Shown here piece after piece: positions 15,845 to 24,361 of a stretch of 48,631 nucleotides of DNA. Within the stretch, counting starts at the first letter, position 1; the number at the start of each line of letters is the position of its first letter. The DNA lies in the NCBI GenBank assembly GCA_019635575.1, contig JAHBZF010000010.1, positions 1 to 48,631 of the forward strand. The letters are read 5' to 3'. Below the pieces are notes generated by a model that did no database searches, was not told where the DNA came from, and saw only the letters and a list, made by a program, of their open reading frames with translations. The translations under genes were made by a program, and so were the position numbers. Origin of the DNA: Pseudolabrys sp. Lineage in GTDB: Bacteria > Pseudomonadota > Alphaproteobacteria > Rhizobiales > Xanthobacteraceae.

Positions 15845-16780
15845 ATGGACGCCTCGATGTTGGAAGAGACCATCCAGAACCCCAATCCGTATCCCGTCGT
15901 CGCCGAGCTGCAATATGACGACATCTGGCAGCTCTGTCTGCAGGCGCGCACCCTCGCCTGGGATCCGATGAAGGACATCGACTGGGATTCGCTCAAGCGC
16001 CACGCCGAAACATTGCCCGACGAGGTGCGCCAGGCCGGCGCCGAATGGTGGAGCCTGCGCGCCTGGATGGAGCATGGCGCAACCCCCTATGGCGCGGAAC
16101 GCTACCGCGAGGCGGTGTTCGAGCATCTGCCGTTCGAGGTGAAGCAGCACGTTGTCAATTTCATCGCCGAGGAATTGCGGCATCACGAGGCGAGCTTCCG
16201 CGTCGCGGCAGCGCTCGGCGAATATCAACCAACGCCGAAGAGCGACTATTTTCAGATGATCATCCCCAAATTCCACGATGAGGCGGATGAAAAGGCGATG
16301 CCGTTCTATGCCGGCATGGCGGTCAACACGCTGTTCGAGCAGCTCTCCGGCGAGTTGCTGACCGCGCGCTACAAGAATGCGCAGCACCCGGCGATCAAGG
16401 ATGCCTGCCGGCTGATCCTGCGCGACGAGGCGCGGCATATCCAGTTCGGCCGCATCCTGATGCGGCGCTTCTTTGAAACGCTGACAGCGGATCAGAAAGC
16501 CATGCTCGGCGCGAAATTCTCCAAGAAGCTGCGCGGCAGCCTGCTCACCGGTGTCTACGCCGTGGTCAATCTGCCGGAAGACGAACGCAAGCGCAGTGCC
16601 CGCGCCCGCCAGCTCGCCGCCGAATACGGACTCGGCGCGACATTCCCCGACGAGGAAGTCGCGGTGATCGCCCGCGCGCTCGCCGACATCCGTGCCGACG
16701 TCGCGCCCTATGAGGTGCCGATCCCGCTGGTGCCGGAGATCGAAGGCGACAAAGCCGCGCATCGGACGGCGGCGGAGTAA
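15845..16780 (+). CDS. Ferritin-like diiron oxygenase/oxidase of unknown substrate
   Basis: A 311-residue all-helical protein with the two ExxH signatures of diiron carboxylate enzymes: E110-x-x-H113 (AEELRHHEASF) and E195-x-x-H198 (RDEARHIQFGR). Further candidate ligands are Glu76 and Glu166/170. This resembles the AurF / R2-like ferritin superfamily rather than PaaA. Such proteins carry out N-oxygenation, hydroxylation or desaturation. AGGGAG lies 7 bp before the ATG. It is followed 4 bp later by a Rid-family gene and is divergent from a GntR regulator. I cannot assign a substrate; an amine or amino-aromatic compound would fit the partners. Confidence 0.72.
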   Translation: MDASMLEETIQNPNPYPVVAELQYDDIWQLCLQARTLAWDPMKDIDWDSLKRHAETLPDEVRQAGAEWWSLRAWMEHGATPYGAERYREAVFEHLPFEVKQHVVNFIAEELRHHEASFRVAAALGEYQPTPKSDYFQMIIPKFHDEADEKAMPFYAGMAVNTLFEQLSGELLTARYKNAQHPAIKDACRLILRDEARHIQFGRILMRRFFETLTADQKAMLGAKFSKKLRGSLLTGVYAVVNLPEDERKRSARARQLAAEYGLGATFPDEEVAVIARALADIRADVAPYEVPIPLVPEIEGDKAAHRTAAE

Positions 16781-16784
16781 CAGC

Positions 16785-17165
16785 ATGACCAACACACCCG
16801 TCAATCCGCCCGGCACGCCGGCCAGCCTCGCCTACAGCCAGGGTGTTCTGTCCGAGGGCAGCAAGGTCCTGCATATTTCCGGCCAGGTCGGTGTCGGGCC
16901 GGACGGCAAAGCCGGCAACGGCATCGCCGAGCAATGCCGCTTCGCCTGGGCCAATCTGGCGGCCGCGCTGAAGGCGGGCGGGATGGAGATCGGCGACCTC
17001 GTCAAGATCACCAGCTTCCTGACGAAAGCCGGCGACATCGCTGCCTATCGCGAGACACGCGGCGCCGCGCTCGGATCGCACAAACCGGCCAGCACGCTGA
17101 TCGTCGTCAGCGCGCTCGCCGATCCGGGCTGGCTCGTCGAGATCGAAGGCGTCGCAATCCGCTGA
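16785..17165 (+). CDS. Rid-family protein lacking the catalytic arginine
   Basis: A 126-residue YjgF/YER057c/UK114 fold (trimeric chorismate-mutase-like). Conserved features include SGQVGVGPDG and the C-terminal VEIEGVAI. The arginine of the usual P-A-R-x motif, essential for enamine/imine hydrolysis in RidA, is replaced: the segment at 101-104 reads PAST. It is therefore unlikely to be a classical 2-aminoacrylate deaminase and may be one of the Rid subfamilies with other roles. It follows the diiron gene by 4 bp, so the two are surely co-expressed. It ends 3 bp from the convergent alcohol dehydrogenase gene. Confidence 0.83.
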   Translation: MTNTPVNPPGTPASLAYSQGVLSEGSKVLHISGQVGVGPDGKAGNGIAEQCRFAWANLAAALKAGGMEIGDLVKITSFLTKAGDIAAYRETRGAALGSHKPASTLIVVSALADPGWLVEIEGVAIR

Positions 17166-17168
17166 TGC

Positions 17169-18308
17169 CTAGCCGTGCGGTGCGCGCATGCGCTCGAGCA
17201 TATCGCGCACGTCCTCAACGACTACCGCACGCGGATTGCAGCGAAGCTGGCCGCTACGCATCGCGCCAGCGGCGACGGCATCGAGCGCATCGGGTTTCAC
17301 CCATTCGTCCAGGCTACGGTCGAGGCCGAGTTGCGCGCGCAATCGGAACATGGCGGAAGACGCCGTGCCGCCACCGAACATCGCCCCGACTTCCTTCGCC
17401 TTGTCGGTCGCCGTTTCATTGAAAGCGGACACATGCGGCAAGGCGAGCGCGTTGGCGACGCCGTGCGGGACGTGATGCAGCGCGCCGAGCGATCCTGCGA
17501 TCGCATGCGCAAGGCCGAGATTGGCGGAGTTGAATGCCATCGCCGCCAGCATCGAGCCGATCAGGCAATCCTCGCGCGCTTGCAGATCGTCCGGCTTGCT
17601 GTAGGCGCGCGGCAAACCTGACGCCAGCAGGCGCATCGCCTCACGCGACAGCATATCGGTGACGGGATTGGCGAATTTCGACCAGAACGCCTCGACCGCA
17701 TGGGTCACCGCGTCGAGGCCGGAGGCCGCCGTCACACCGGCGGGCGCGGTGACACCGAGCACCGGATCGAGCAGCGCGACATGCGGAGTCATGTCCTGAT
17801 TGCGGAAGATCATCTTGTAGTTCGTGCCCGGAACCGAGACCACCGCGCTTTCGCTTACCTCGCTGCCGGTGCCGGCCGTGGTCGGTATCGCGACGAACAA
17901 GCTCGGATGCGGGACCATGGGCGCGCCCGCCGGGCCGGAAATCTTTTCCGCCGGACCGGGATTGCTCAGCAACATGCGCGCGACCTTGGCCGTATCCATG
18001 GCGCTGCCGCCCCCGACAACGACGATCAGATCGGGATCGGCCTTGGCGAGCGCGGCCCGCACGCTCTCCACCGCGTCGAGATCGGGTTCACCGGCCGGGA
18101 CCGCGATCATCGCCGGCGTATTGCCGCAGGCTTCCCTGAGTTCCGCCGCGATCGACTTCGCCGCCTCGGACCCGGCGAACCAGGGATCAAGCACCATCGC
18201 AGGCCGCTGGCAGCCGCGCTTGCGGGCATGCTCCGCCGCTCGCGACGCACAACCTGAACCCGCCGCGACTTCCCGCGCCGAATGGAGAAACAGCCAGGGC
18301 ATCGCCAT
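17169..18308 (-). CDS. Group III iron-containing alcohol dehydrogenase
   Basis: The 379 residues have the NAD-binding GGGSAMD at 99-105 and TTAGTGSE at 143-150. The metal ligands are D199, H203 (GLDAVTHAVEAF), H268 and H282 (HHVPHGV). This is the 1,3-propanediol / 4-hydroxybutyrate dehydrogenase family, cytoplasmic, interconverting an alcohol and an aldehyde. The ATG at 18308 shares its first base with the stop of the preceding 72-residue gene (TGATG). It is the last gene of the unit starting at the receptor at 25483. With the semialdehyde dehydrogenase nearby, a hydroxy acid to semialdehyde to diacid route is possible. Confidence 0.87.
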   Translation of the reverse strand: MAMPWLFLHSAREVAAGSGCASRAAEHARKRGCQRPAMVLDPWFAGSEAAKSIAAELREACGNTPAMIAVPAGEPDLDAVESVRAALAKADPDLIVVVGGGSAMDTAKVARMLLSNPGPAEKISGPAGAPMVPHPSLFVAIPTTAGTGSEVSESAVVSVPGTNYKMIFRNQDMTPHVALLDPVLGVTAPAGVTAASGLDAVTHAVEAFWSKFANPVTDMLSREAMRLLASGLPRAYSKPDDLQAREDCLIGSMLAAMAFNSANLGLAHAIAGSLGALHHVPHGVANALALPHVSAFNETATDKAKEVGAMFGGGTASSAMFRLRAQLGLDRSLDEWVKPDALDAVAAGAMRSGQLRCNPRAVVVEDVRDMLERMRAPHG

Positions 18309-18526
18309 CAGAATGTTCCCTTTTGCACATCGTGCTTCAATTCGAGGATCACCGGAAGCGGCCGGCAATCATCGAGCATCGATAGGAATGCCTTGCGGTC
18401 CGCGGCGTTGGTGCGGACCGTCTCGCGCGTCAGATGCGGCATGCCCTGATGATTGAGCGCGTCGATGACGATGTCGATCACCTGCTCGCGCATCTCGTCG
18501 CCATGGACTTCCGTGATCCTGCTCAT
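18308..18526 (-). CDS. Uncharacterised 72-residue protein in the transporter/GGT operon
   Basis: I do not recognise this protein. It is coupled on both sides: its ATG overlaps the GntR stop by ATGA, and its stop overlaps the alcohol dehydrogenase start by one base. That strongly supports it being translated. It is hydrophilic with no membrane segment. It opens with a charged helix (GDEMREQVIDIVIDALNHQG) and has a middle KAFLSMLDDCRPLPVILEL containing a single Cys. The size and position suggest an accessory or small subunit, but nothing visible assigns a function. Confidence 0.7.
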   Translation of the reverse strand: MSRITEVHGDEMREQVIDIVIDALNHQGMPHLTRETVRTNAADRKAFLSMLDDCRPLPVILELKHDVQKGTF

Positions 18527-19314
18527 CGTTGCTCCTTCAGATTCGGTGTCAGAACCCCGCCGATGTCGATCGCATCGCGCCGCAGCGGAATATGGATTGA
18601 ATAGCGCATCAGATCGGCGCGGTGCACCGATCGGCCCGCGAGCACGATCCGGCCAGCGGCATTGGCGTAGCGCAACGTGCGCACCACCACCGGCGCGCCG
18701 GCGCTCACGCCGAGGTGACGGATTTCGTCAGGCCCGGCCAGCGCCGCCTCGATTTCGAGGTTGCCGTCGGTCAATGGTTGCTGTTCCCACAATTGGTGCA
18801 GGAGCGAACCCTCCGCATGCGCCGGCGTCCAGTCGGCCACGACGTCGGCTGGCAGACAACGGTCGTCGATCGCGACACTAACTCCAGCCGCGCTGCGCAG
18901 ACGGCGGACCGAAAGCACGTCCACGCCCGGCTCGATGCGCAGCATGTCGGCCTCCCAGGCGCCAGCCGGGATCCGTTCGAATTTCAGCACGGAAATCTGC
19001 ATCGGCAAGCCGGCATCCTGCCACTGGCTGCGGATATTCATGCCGGGGCTGAGTTTCTCCTCGAGCCTGCGCGGCAGAACCCAGGTGCCGCTGCCGCGCG
19101 CACGGCGCAACAAGCCCTCGTGCACCAGGCCATCGACGGCCTGCCGCACCGTCGTCCGGCTAATTCCGAAGCGCGAGGCAATCTCGGCATCCGTGAGAAA
19201 ACGCGCATTGACGTCCCAGCCGGCAACCAGCGCCAGCAGGCGTTGCCGCAACTGGAAGAACAGCGGCATCGGACTGTCGCGATCCAGCAGGTCAGTTACG
19301 GCGCGGCGGGGCAT
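18523..19314 (-). CDS. GntR-family (HutC/UTRA) regulator, paralogue
   Basis: The 263 residues comprise a GntR winged helix (TDAEIASRFGISRTTVRQAVDGLVHEGLL) at about 35-75 and a UTRA domain ending SVHRADLMRYSIHIPL. It is a diverged copy of the regulator at 14936-15763. It lies inside the long unit 25483 to 17169, 10 bp after the Ntn-hydrolase gene, so it is transcribed together with the genes it probably controls. TGTCATGACA at 25506-25515 is its most likely operator. The ATG at 19314 gives the usual short arm before the HTH. Confidence 0.86.
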   Translation of the reverse strand: MPRRAVTDLLDRDSPMPLFFQLRQRLLALVAGWDVNARFLTDAEIASRFGISRTTVRQAVDGLVHEGLLRRARGSGTWVLPRRLEEKLSPGMNIRSQWQDAGLPMQISVLKFERIPAGAWEADMLRIEPGVDVLSVRRLRSAAGVSVAIDDRCLPADVVADWTPAHAEGSLLHQLWEQQPLTDGNLEIEAALAGPDEIRHLGVSAGAPVVVRTLRYANAAGRIVLAGRSVHRADLMRYSIHIPLRRDAIDIGGVLTPNLKEQR

Positions 19315-19324
19315 GAGCGGAGCC

Positions 19325-20914
19325 CTACAACGCCAGCGCCAGCGCGTTGCGCCGGTCGTCGGCGGTGGCACTGCTCACGCCATCCCGGACCGAGGCAAGC
19401 GACACCGACCCCATCAGCCAGTCGCGCGCCGGCCGCAACGCCAGCTGATGGCCGCGCGCCGCGAGATCGCCGAGGATCGCCGCCGGCATGTCGGCTTCCA
19501 CCTCGATCGTCTTGCCGCCGACGAATCCCCAGCGCGGCGCGAGCACCGCATCGAGCGAATCGTCCGGCCGCGCCATTAAAGAAGCAATCACCTGCAACGT
19601 CGTCTGCGTTTGCGCCTGCGCCGCGGGCGTGCCGAGTGCAAGGCGCAATCCGCCGGGCGCTTGCGCGACAATGCCGACCAGCGTGTGACGCGGCCGCTGT
19701 CGCGGCGCCGGCGCATTCGCGCCGTCGGTGAACGATCCGCCACGATCGTTCACGATCAATCCGGTCTCCCGACACAACGCCCGTGCGCCGAACGGACGAT
19801 AGAGCGAGTGGATCAACGTACACACACGGCCAGAACGGTCGACCGCGGCGACCTGCGTCGTCTCGCCGTAGTTGCGCGCCATCGGTGGGCCTTCGCTCGC
19901 GGCCGGGCCCAACGTCGCCCGGCCCGCCCGTGCGCGCGCGGGATCGAGCAAGCGCGCGATCACCGCATCCGCATCACCGGCATGGCCGAAATCAGCGAGG
20001 TCGGCATAAACGGCTTTGTAAGCCTCGATCATCGCATGCGTCTTCGCCGCCGCATTGATGCCGTTCGCCGGTTCGAGCAGCCAATCCGGGCCGGCGCGCA
20101 GCAGCGCGCCGAGCGTCGCCACCGACTGACTCATCTTGGCGTGCCCGAAGAAGCGCCAACCCGCGACATCCATTCGCAACGGCTGTTCGATCGTCGCACG
20201 ATAGGCGTCGAGATCGGCCGCCGTCAGCAAGGCGCCGGCGGCGCGCCAGGCCGGCAACGCCTCGCGCACCAGATCGTTCGGGTCTTCGCCAGCCGCGAGT
20301 CGCTTCAATGTCTTGGCCATGGCGGGCCAGCGCAGCGGCTTTCCTTCGGCCCAATGCCAGCTTGCCAGCAAATCGTCGCGAAATGCGCCGCCCGGCAAGG
20401 TCGCGAGTTTCCGCATCATCAGCGGATGCGCGAGGAACCCGTGCTCGGCAACCGCGATCGCCGGCGCCAGCAGATGCGCGAGCGGCAATTTCAGATGAGG
20501 CTTGAGCGCGGTCAGCGCCGTCGGCGCACCGGGTACGAGCGCCAGCGCCGCGCGGTTGTCACCGGCACCCGGATACTGCGCCGGCGACGGCCCCGCACCA
20601 GTCACCGAGGCGGCGCCGTCACCATCGCACCAGAGCGCGAACAAATCGCCGCCGAGGCCGCACATATCCGGCATCAGCACCCAGGTCATGAACGCGGCGG
20701 CGAGGCAGGCATCGAGCGCGCCGCCGCCATCCTCGATCATCCGCAATCCGGCGCTGGCGGCGAGCGGATGACCCGCGGCAACCGCACCACGCGGTCCGGA
20801 GGCTTGTCTGCCGGCTGCGACTCGAGATGTTTGACGGGTCGCGTTTTCTTCACGCGAACCGGTATCCACTTCGCTCGAAAACGCTCTAGCCACCGAGAAA
20901 CGCCTTTCTGACAT
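19325..20914 (-). CDS. Gamma-glutamyltransferase-family Ntn hydrolase
   Basis: The 529 residues show the autoprocessing site of the family: the new N-terminal nucleophile T352 in GETTQVAAVDRSG, preceded by the GGGALDACLAAAF and GLGGDLFALW segments of the large subunit. Two points are unusual. There is no signal peptide, although most bacterial GGTs are periplasmic. The REMAP-like arginine segment that binds the gamma-glutamyl carboxylate is not apparent; GPSPAQYPG stands there. It may thus be a cytoplasmic amidohydrolase of this superfamily, as HpxW is for oxamate, rather than a glutathione hydrolase. The start at 20914 overlaps the ATPase gene by 29 bp and could be later. Confidence 0.78.
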   Translation of the reverse strand: MSERRFSVARAFSSEVDTGSREENATRQTSRVAAGRQASGPRGAVAAGHPLAASAGLRMIEDGGGALDACLAAAFMTWVLMPDMCGLGGDLFALWCDGDGAASVTGAGPSPAQYPGAGDNRAALALVPGAPTALTALKPHLKLPLAHLLAPAIAVAEHGFLAHPLMMRKLATLPGGAFRDDLLASWHWAEGKPLRWPAMAKTLKRLAAGEDPNDLVREALPAWRAAGALLTAADLDAYRATIEQPLRMDVAGWRFFGHAKMSQSVATLGALLRAGPDWLLEPANGINAAAKTHAMIEAYKAVYADLADFGHAGDADAVIARLLDPARARAGRATLGPAASEGPPMARNYGETTQVAAVDRSGRVCTLIHSLYRPFGARALCRETGLIVNDRGGSFTDGANAPAPRQRPRHTLVGIVAQAPGGLRLALGTPAAQAQTQTTLQVIASLMARPDDSLDAVLAPRWGFVGGKTIEVEADMPAAILGDLAARGHQLALRPARDWLMGSVSLASVRDGVSSATADDRRNALALAL

Positions 20915-21593
20915 CGGCGCTGCGCGCCAGTTCACCCGCCGGCCCCGCGCCCACCACCTTGCCGGTTTGCAACACATAGGCGTGGTCGCAGACGGCAAGC
21001 GCCTTGGCGGCATTCTGTTCGGCCAGCAGGATTGCGGTGCCGGTCTGCTTGATCGCCGGGATACGGCCGATCACCTCGTCGGTGAGCACCGGCGACAGAC
21101 CGAGCGAAGGCTCATCGAGCAGCAGCAGTCGCGGCCGGCCCATCAGACTGCGGCCGATGGCCAGCATCTGTTGCTGACCGCCACTGAGTTGCCAGGCCAG
21201 ATGATCGGCCTTCTGCCGCAGCGCCGGAAACAGGGAGAACATCTCCTCGACCCGACGCTCGCGCTCGGCGCGGCCCTCCCAACAGGCCACCATCAGGTTC
21301 TCGCGCACCTGCAAGCCGGGGAATGTGCGCCGCCCCTCCGGGCAATAGCCGACACCGAGACGCGCGCGACGCTGCGGCGGCAATCCGGCAATCGACCGGC
21401 CGTCGAACCGCACATCGCCAGTCCGTGCGCGCATCAGACCGATGACGGTCTTGAGTAGCGTGCTCTTGCCCGCGCCGTTCGCGCCGAGCAGCGCGACCGC
21501 TTGCCCCGGCGCAACCTGCAGCGACACATCGCGCAGCGCCGTCACGCCGCCATAACGCACCTCGATCTGCTCGATGTCGAGGACCGGGTTCAT
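20886..21593 (-). CDS. Liv-type ABC transporter ATPase, LivF-like
   Basis: The 235 residues have Walker A GANGAGKST at 37-45, signature LSGGQ at 136-140 and Walker B LLLLDEP at 156-162. The VGYCPEGRRTFPGL segment is typical of LivF rather than LivG. The ATG overlaps the upstream fusion gene by ATGA. It pairs with the ATPase half of the fusion protein to power uptake of the substrate bound by the receptor at 24362-25483. Confidence 0.92.
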   Translation of the reverse strand: MNPVLDIEQIEVRYGGVTALRDVSLQVAPGQAVALLGANGAGKSTLLKTVIGLMRARTGDVRFDGRSIAGLPPQRRARLGVGYCPEGRRTFPGLQVRENLMVACWEGRAERERRVEEMFSLFPALRQKADHLAWQLSGGQQQMLAIGRSLMGRPRLLLLDEPSLGLSPVLTDEVIGRIPAIKQTGTAILLAEQNAAKALAVCDHAYVLQTGKVVGAGPAGELARSADVRKAFLGG

Positions 21594-23446
21594 GCCGGCA
21601 CCAATTCCGAGGCTGTGCCAAGATAGGCTTCCAGCACCCGCGCGTCGGACTTCACGTGCTGCGGCGTTCCCTCGGCGATCAGACGGCCGGCATCGAGGCA
21701 CGCCATGCGATCGACGAGCGGTGCGAGGAAACTCATATTGTGCTCGATCACCAGCAGGGCCGTCCCCTGCTTGAGCAGCGCCCGCAAACGCTGCGCGAGA
21801 TCGGACTGCTCCGTCTCGTTGAGACCCGCCGCCGGTTCGTCGAGCAGCATCAGCGTCGGCTGCACCGCAAGCGCCCGGGCGATCTCGACGCGCCGCCGCA
21901 CGCCGTAAGGCAGGCTGCCGGCAGGCCGCATCATGGCATCGGCCGCGCCCATCTGCTCGAGCAGGAACGCCGCCTCCTCACGCGCCCGCGTCTGGACCGG
22001 ATCGCGCAGACCGACACGCAACGCGGCACCCAAGCCGATGCGGTTGACGTCGCGCGCGATCGAGACATTGTCGAGCGCGGTCATATCCTCGACCAGCGCG
22101 ACCGTCTGGAATGTGCGGGCGACGCCGGCGCGAGCAATCCGATAAGAAGAACGGCCGGTGATGTCCTCGCCGCACAAAGCGATACGGCCGCTGTCCGGCA
22201 CGTAGAACCCGGACACGAGATTGACCAGCGTGGTCTTGCCGGACCCGTTGGGACCGATCAGGCCGAGCGCCTCACCGGCCATGACCCGCAAGCTCACATC
22301 ATCGACCGCGCGAACACCGCCGAAGCTGCAGCACAGCCGCGACACGTCGAGCACCGGCGCAGCCGCCGCCTCCGGTGTCTTCACTGCTACTCCGCGCACG
22401 GCCGATGGTTCAAGCGGTCGCGGTGATGGAGCCGGCGGCGGCGACGCCGGGAGAAGCCGCCCGGCCAGCAATTCGAGCGTGCCGAGCAGACCCGCCGGCG
22501 CAATCACCACCACCAGCAGCAGGATGCAGCCATAAGCCAGCAGATAATAATCTCGCAGGTCGCGGAACCATTCCGGCAGCAGAATGATCAGCAACGCGCC
22601 GAGCAACGCGCCGACCGGCCGCAGCCGCGAGCCGACCACGACGATGGTCAGACACGACACGATGATCGGGAACGACAGGACGTCCGGGCTGATGACCCGC
22701 AGCGCGTGGACATAAAGCGATCCGGCAAAGCCCGCATAAGCCGCGCTGAGCAGAAACGCGGTCAGGCGAAGCCGCGATGCGTCGAGCCCGATCGCGGCGG
22801 CAGCGGACGGCGCGGTGCGCACACAAGCCCACGCCTGCCCAAGCCGGCCACGGGCGATCTGCCACGCCAGCAGCGCGCCGAGCGCGACAAAACCCCAGAC
22901 GGTCGCGAGCAGCGGCCAGCCGGGCGGGATGGTCACCGAAAAAATCCGGATCGGCGGCACGCCACCAATTCCGTTGGCACCCCCCGTGAACGAAATCCAC
23001 TCGATCGCGATCAACAGCACCACCTGACTGATGATGAGCGTCGCCAGCGCGAAATAATGCGTCTCCAGCCGCAACACCGGCGCCGCGACGATCAGAGCGA
23101 GCAGCACCGGCAATCCAACAGAGATCGGCAAAGCCAGATCGAACGGCACACCGTAGTTGACCGCGAGGATGCCGGACGCATAGGCGCCCACACCCATGAA
23201 CGTGCCCTGACTCAATGCCAGCGCGCCCGCATGACCGAAGATGAATTGATAGCCGATCGCCAGCAGCGCATAGATGCCGGCGATCGACAGCACGCGCAGC
23301 GTATAGTTGCCCGCGGCCATCCCGCTCCAGACCAGATAAAGCGCAAGCAGAACGACGATGATGCCGTTCACGAGCATCGCCGGCGATGGCCGCTGGCGAA
23401 CCCGTACGGCGGATGGCGATAGCGTCGGTGTGGCGGGCATTGTCAT
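21590..23446 (-). CDS. Fused LivM permease - LivG ATPase
   Basis: The 618 residues join two normally separate subunits. Residues 1 to about 335 are a LivM-type permease with 8-10 hydrophobic segments (ALLAIGYQFIFGHAGALALSQG is the LivM signature loop). A proline/alanine-rich linker spans about 335-365. An ATPase follows with Walker A GPNGSGKTT at about 398-406, a LivG-like FQTVALVEDMTALDN and Walker B LMLLDEP. The reading frame is continuous through the linker. Gene junctions on both sides are ATGA overlaps. Such fusions are known in some proteobacterial Liv systems and fix the 1:1 stoichiometry of the two parts. Confidence 0.92.
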   Translation of the reverse strand: MTMPATPTLSPSAVRVRQRPSPAMLVNGIIVVLLALYLVWSGMAAGNYTLRVLSIAGIYALLAIGYQFIFGHAGALALSQGTFMGVGAYASGILAVNYGVPFDLALPISVGLPVLLALIVAAPVLRLETHYFALATLIISQVVLLIAIEWISFTGGANGIGGVPPIRIFSVTIPPGWPLLATVWGFVALGALLAWQIARGRLGQAWACVRTAPSAAAAIGLDASRLRLTAFLLSAAYAGFAGSLYVHALRVISPDVLSFPIIVSCLTIVVVGSRLRPVGALLGALLIILLPEWFRDLRDYYLLAYGCILLLVVVIAPAGLLGTLELLAGRLLPASPPPAPSPRPLEPSAVRGVAVKTPEAAAAPVLDVSRLCCSFGGVRAVDDVSLRVMAGEALGLIGPNGSGKTTLVNLVSGFYVPDSGRIALCGEDITGRSSYRIARAGVARTFQTVALVEDMTALDNVSIARDVNRIGLGAALRVGLRDPVQTRAREEAAFLLEQMGAADAMMRPAGSLPYGVRRRVEIARALAVQPTLMLLDEPAAGLNETEQSDLAQRLRALLKQGTALLVIEHNMSFLAPLVDRMACLDAGRLIAEGTPQHVKSDARVLEAYLGTASELVPA

Positions 23447-24354
23447 GGCCGCGCCCGCACCGCCTCGCCGAACAGGCCCTGCGGCCGCTGCCACAGGATC
23501 AGCAGGATCAGCACGTAAAGCACCACGGTGGACCAGACCTGCGTGAAGGCCTCGGCATAGGGTGCAAGCGCGGGGATCAGCGCCGGCAAAGCCGGAAACG
23601 CCACTTCAAAAGCGGCGATGATGAGCGCACCGATCACCGCGCCGGGAATGCTGCCCCAACCACCGAGCGTGACGGCGATATAGGCTTTCAGCATGTAGTT
23701 GGCGCCATCGGTCGGCGAGACGAAGAAGTTGCGCGACAGCAGCAGCCCGGCGGCGCCGGCGAGCGCCGCGCCGACGGCGAAGGTCGCCGCCACCATCAGA
23801 TTGACGGGAATGCCGATGCTGGCCGCAACGTCACGATCCTGCGCCGTCGCCCGCAGGCGGCGGCCGATCTGCGTGCGCGTGAACAGGAGATGCAACCCGA
23901 CGATCAGCGCGGCGGCAACGATGATCACCGCCGCCGATTGATAGGACACGACCAGACCGCCGATTTGCCAGTCCCCAGACGACACCAGCGACGGCGTCGC
24001 GCGCGGCTCCGGACCAAAGATCGCATTGGCGCCGTTGCTCATGATGATCCCGGCGGCGATGGTGGTGATGAACACCGTATCGGGCGGGCGCCTGCGGACC
24101 GGGAAATACGCGACGAACGCCAGCAGAAACCCGATGCCGATCATCACCACCAGCAGCGGCACGAGCAGAACGATGCCAGGCAAGCCGAGCAAACTGCCGA
24201 ACGCGAGCGCGCCGAACCCACCGACCATCACCAGATCACCCTGCGCGAAATTCACCGCGCTGGTGGCGTTGAGGATCAACACGAAGCCGAGCGCGACCAG
24301 AGCATAGGCCGCGCCGAGCGCGATCGCGTTGAACAGCAGTTGCAGCGACAGCAA
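23443..24354 (-). CDS. Liv-type ABC permease, LivH-like
   Basis: A 303-residue inner-membrane protein with the LivH signature near the N-terminus (AYALVALGFVLILNATSAVNFAQGDLVM). It has about 8 hydrophobic segments and the cytoplasmic EAA-like loop GRRLRATAQDRDVAASIGI. The start appears to be TTG at 24354, 7 bp after the receptor stop, with no strong ribosome site, suggesting re-initiation after the receptor gene. Confidence 0.9.
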   Translation of the reverse strand: MLSLQLLFNAIALGAAYALVALGFVLILNATSAVNFAQGDLVMVGGFGALAFGSLLGLPGIVLLVPLLVVMIGIGFLLAFVAYFPVRRRPPDTVFITTIAAGIIMSNGANAIFGPEPRATPSLVSSGDWQIGGLVVSYQSAAVIIVAAALIVGLHLLFTRTQIGRRLRATAQDRDVAASIGIPVNLMVAATFAVGAALAGAAGLLLSRNFFVSPTDGANYMLKAYIAVTLGGWGSIPGAVIGALIIAAFEVAFPALPALIPALAPYAEAFTQVWSTVVLYVLILLILWQRPQGLFGEAVRARP

Positions 24355-24361
24355 GGTGCGC

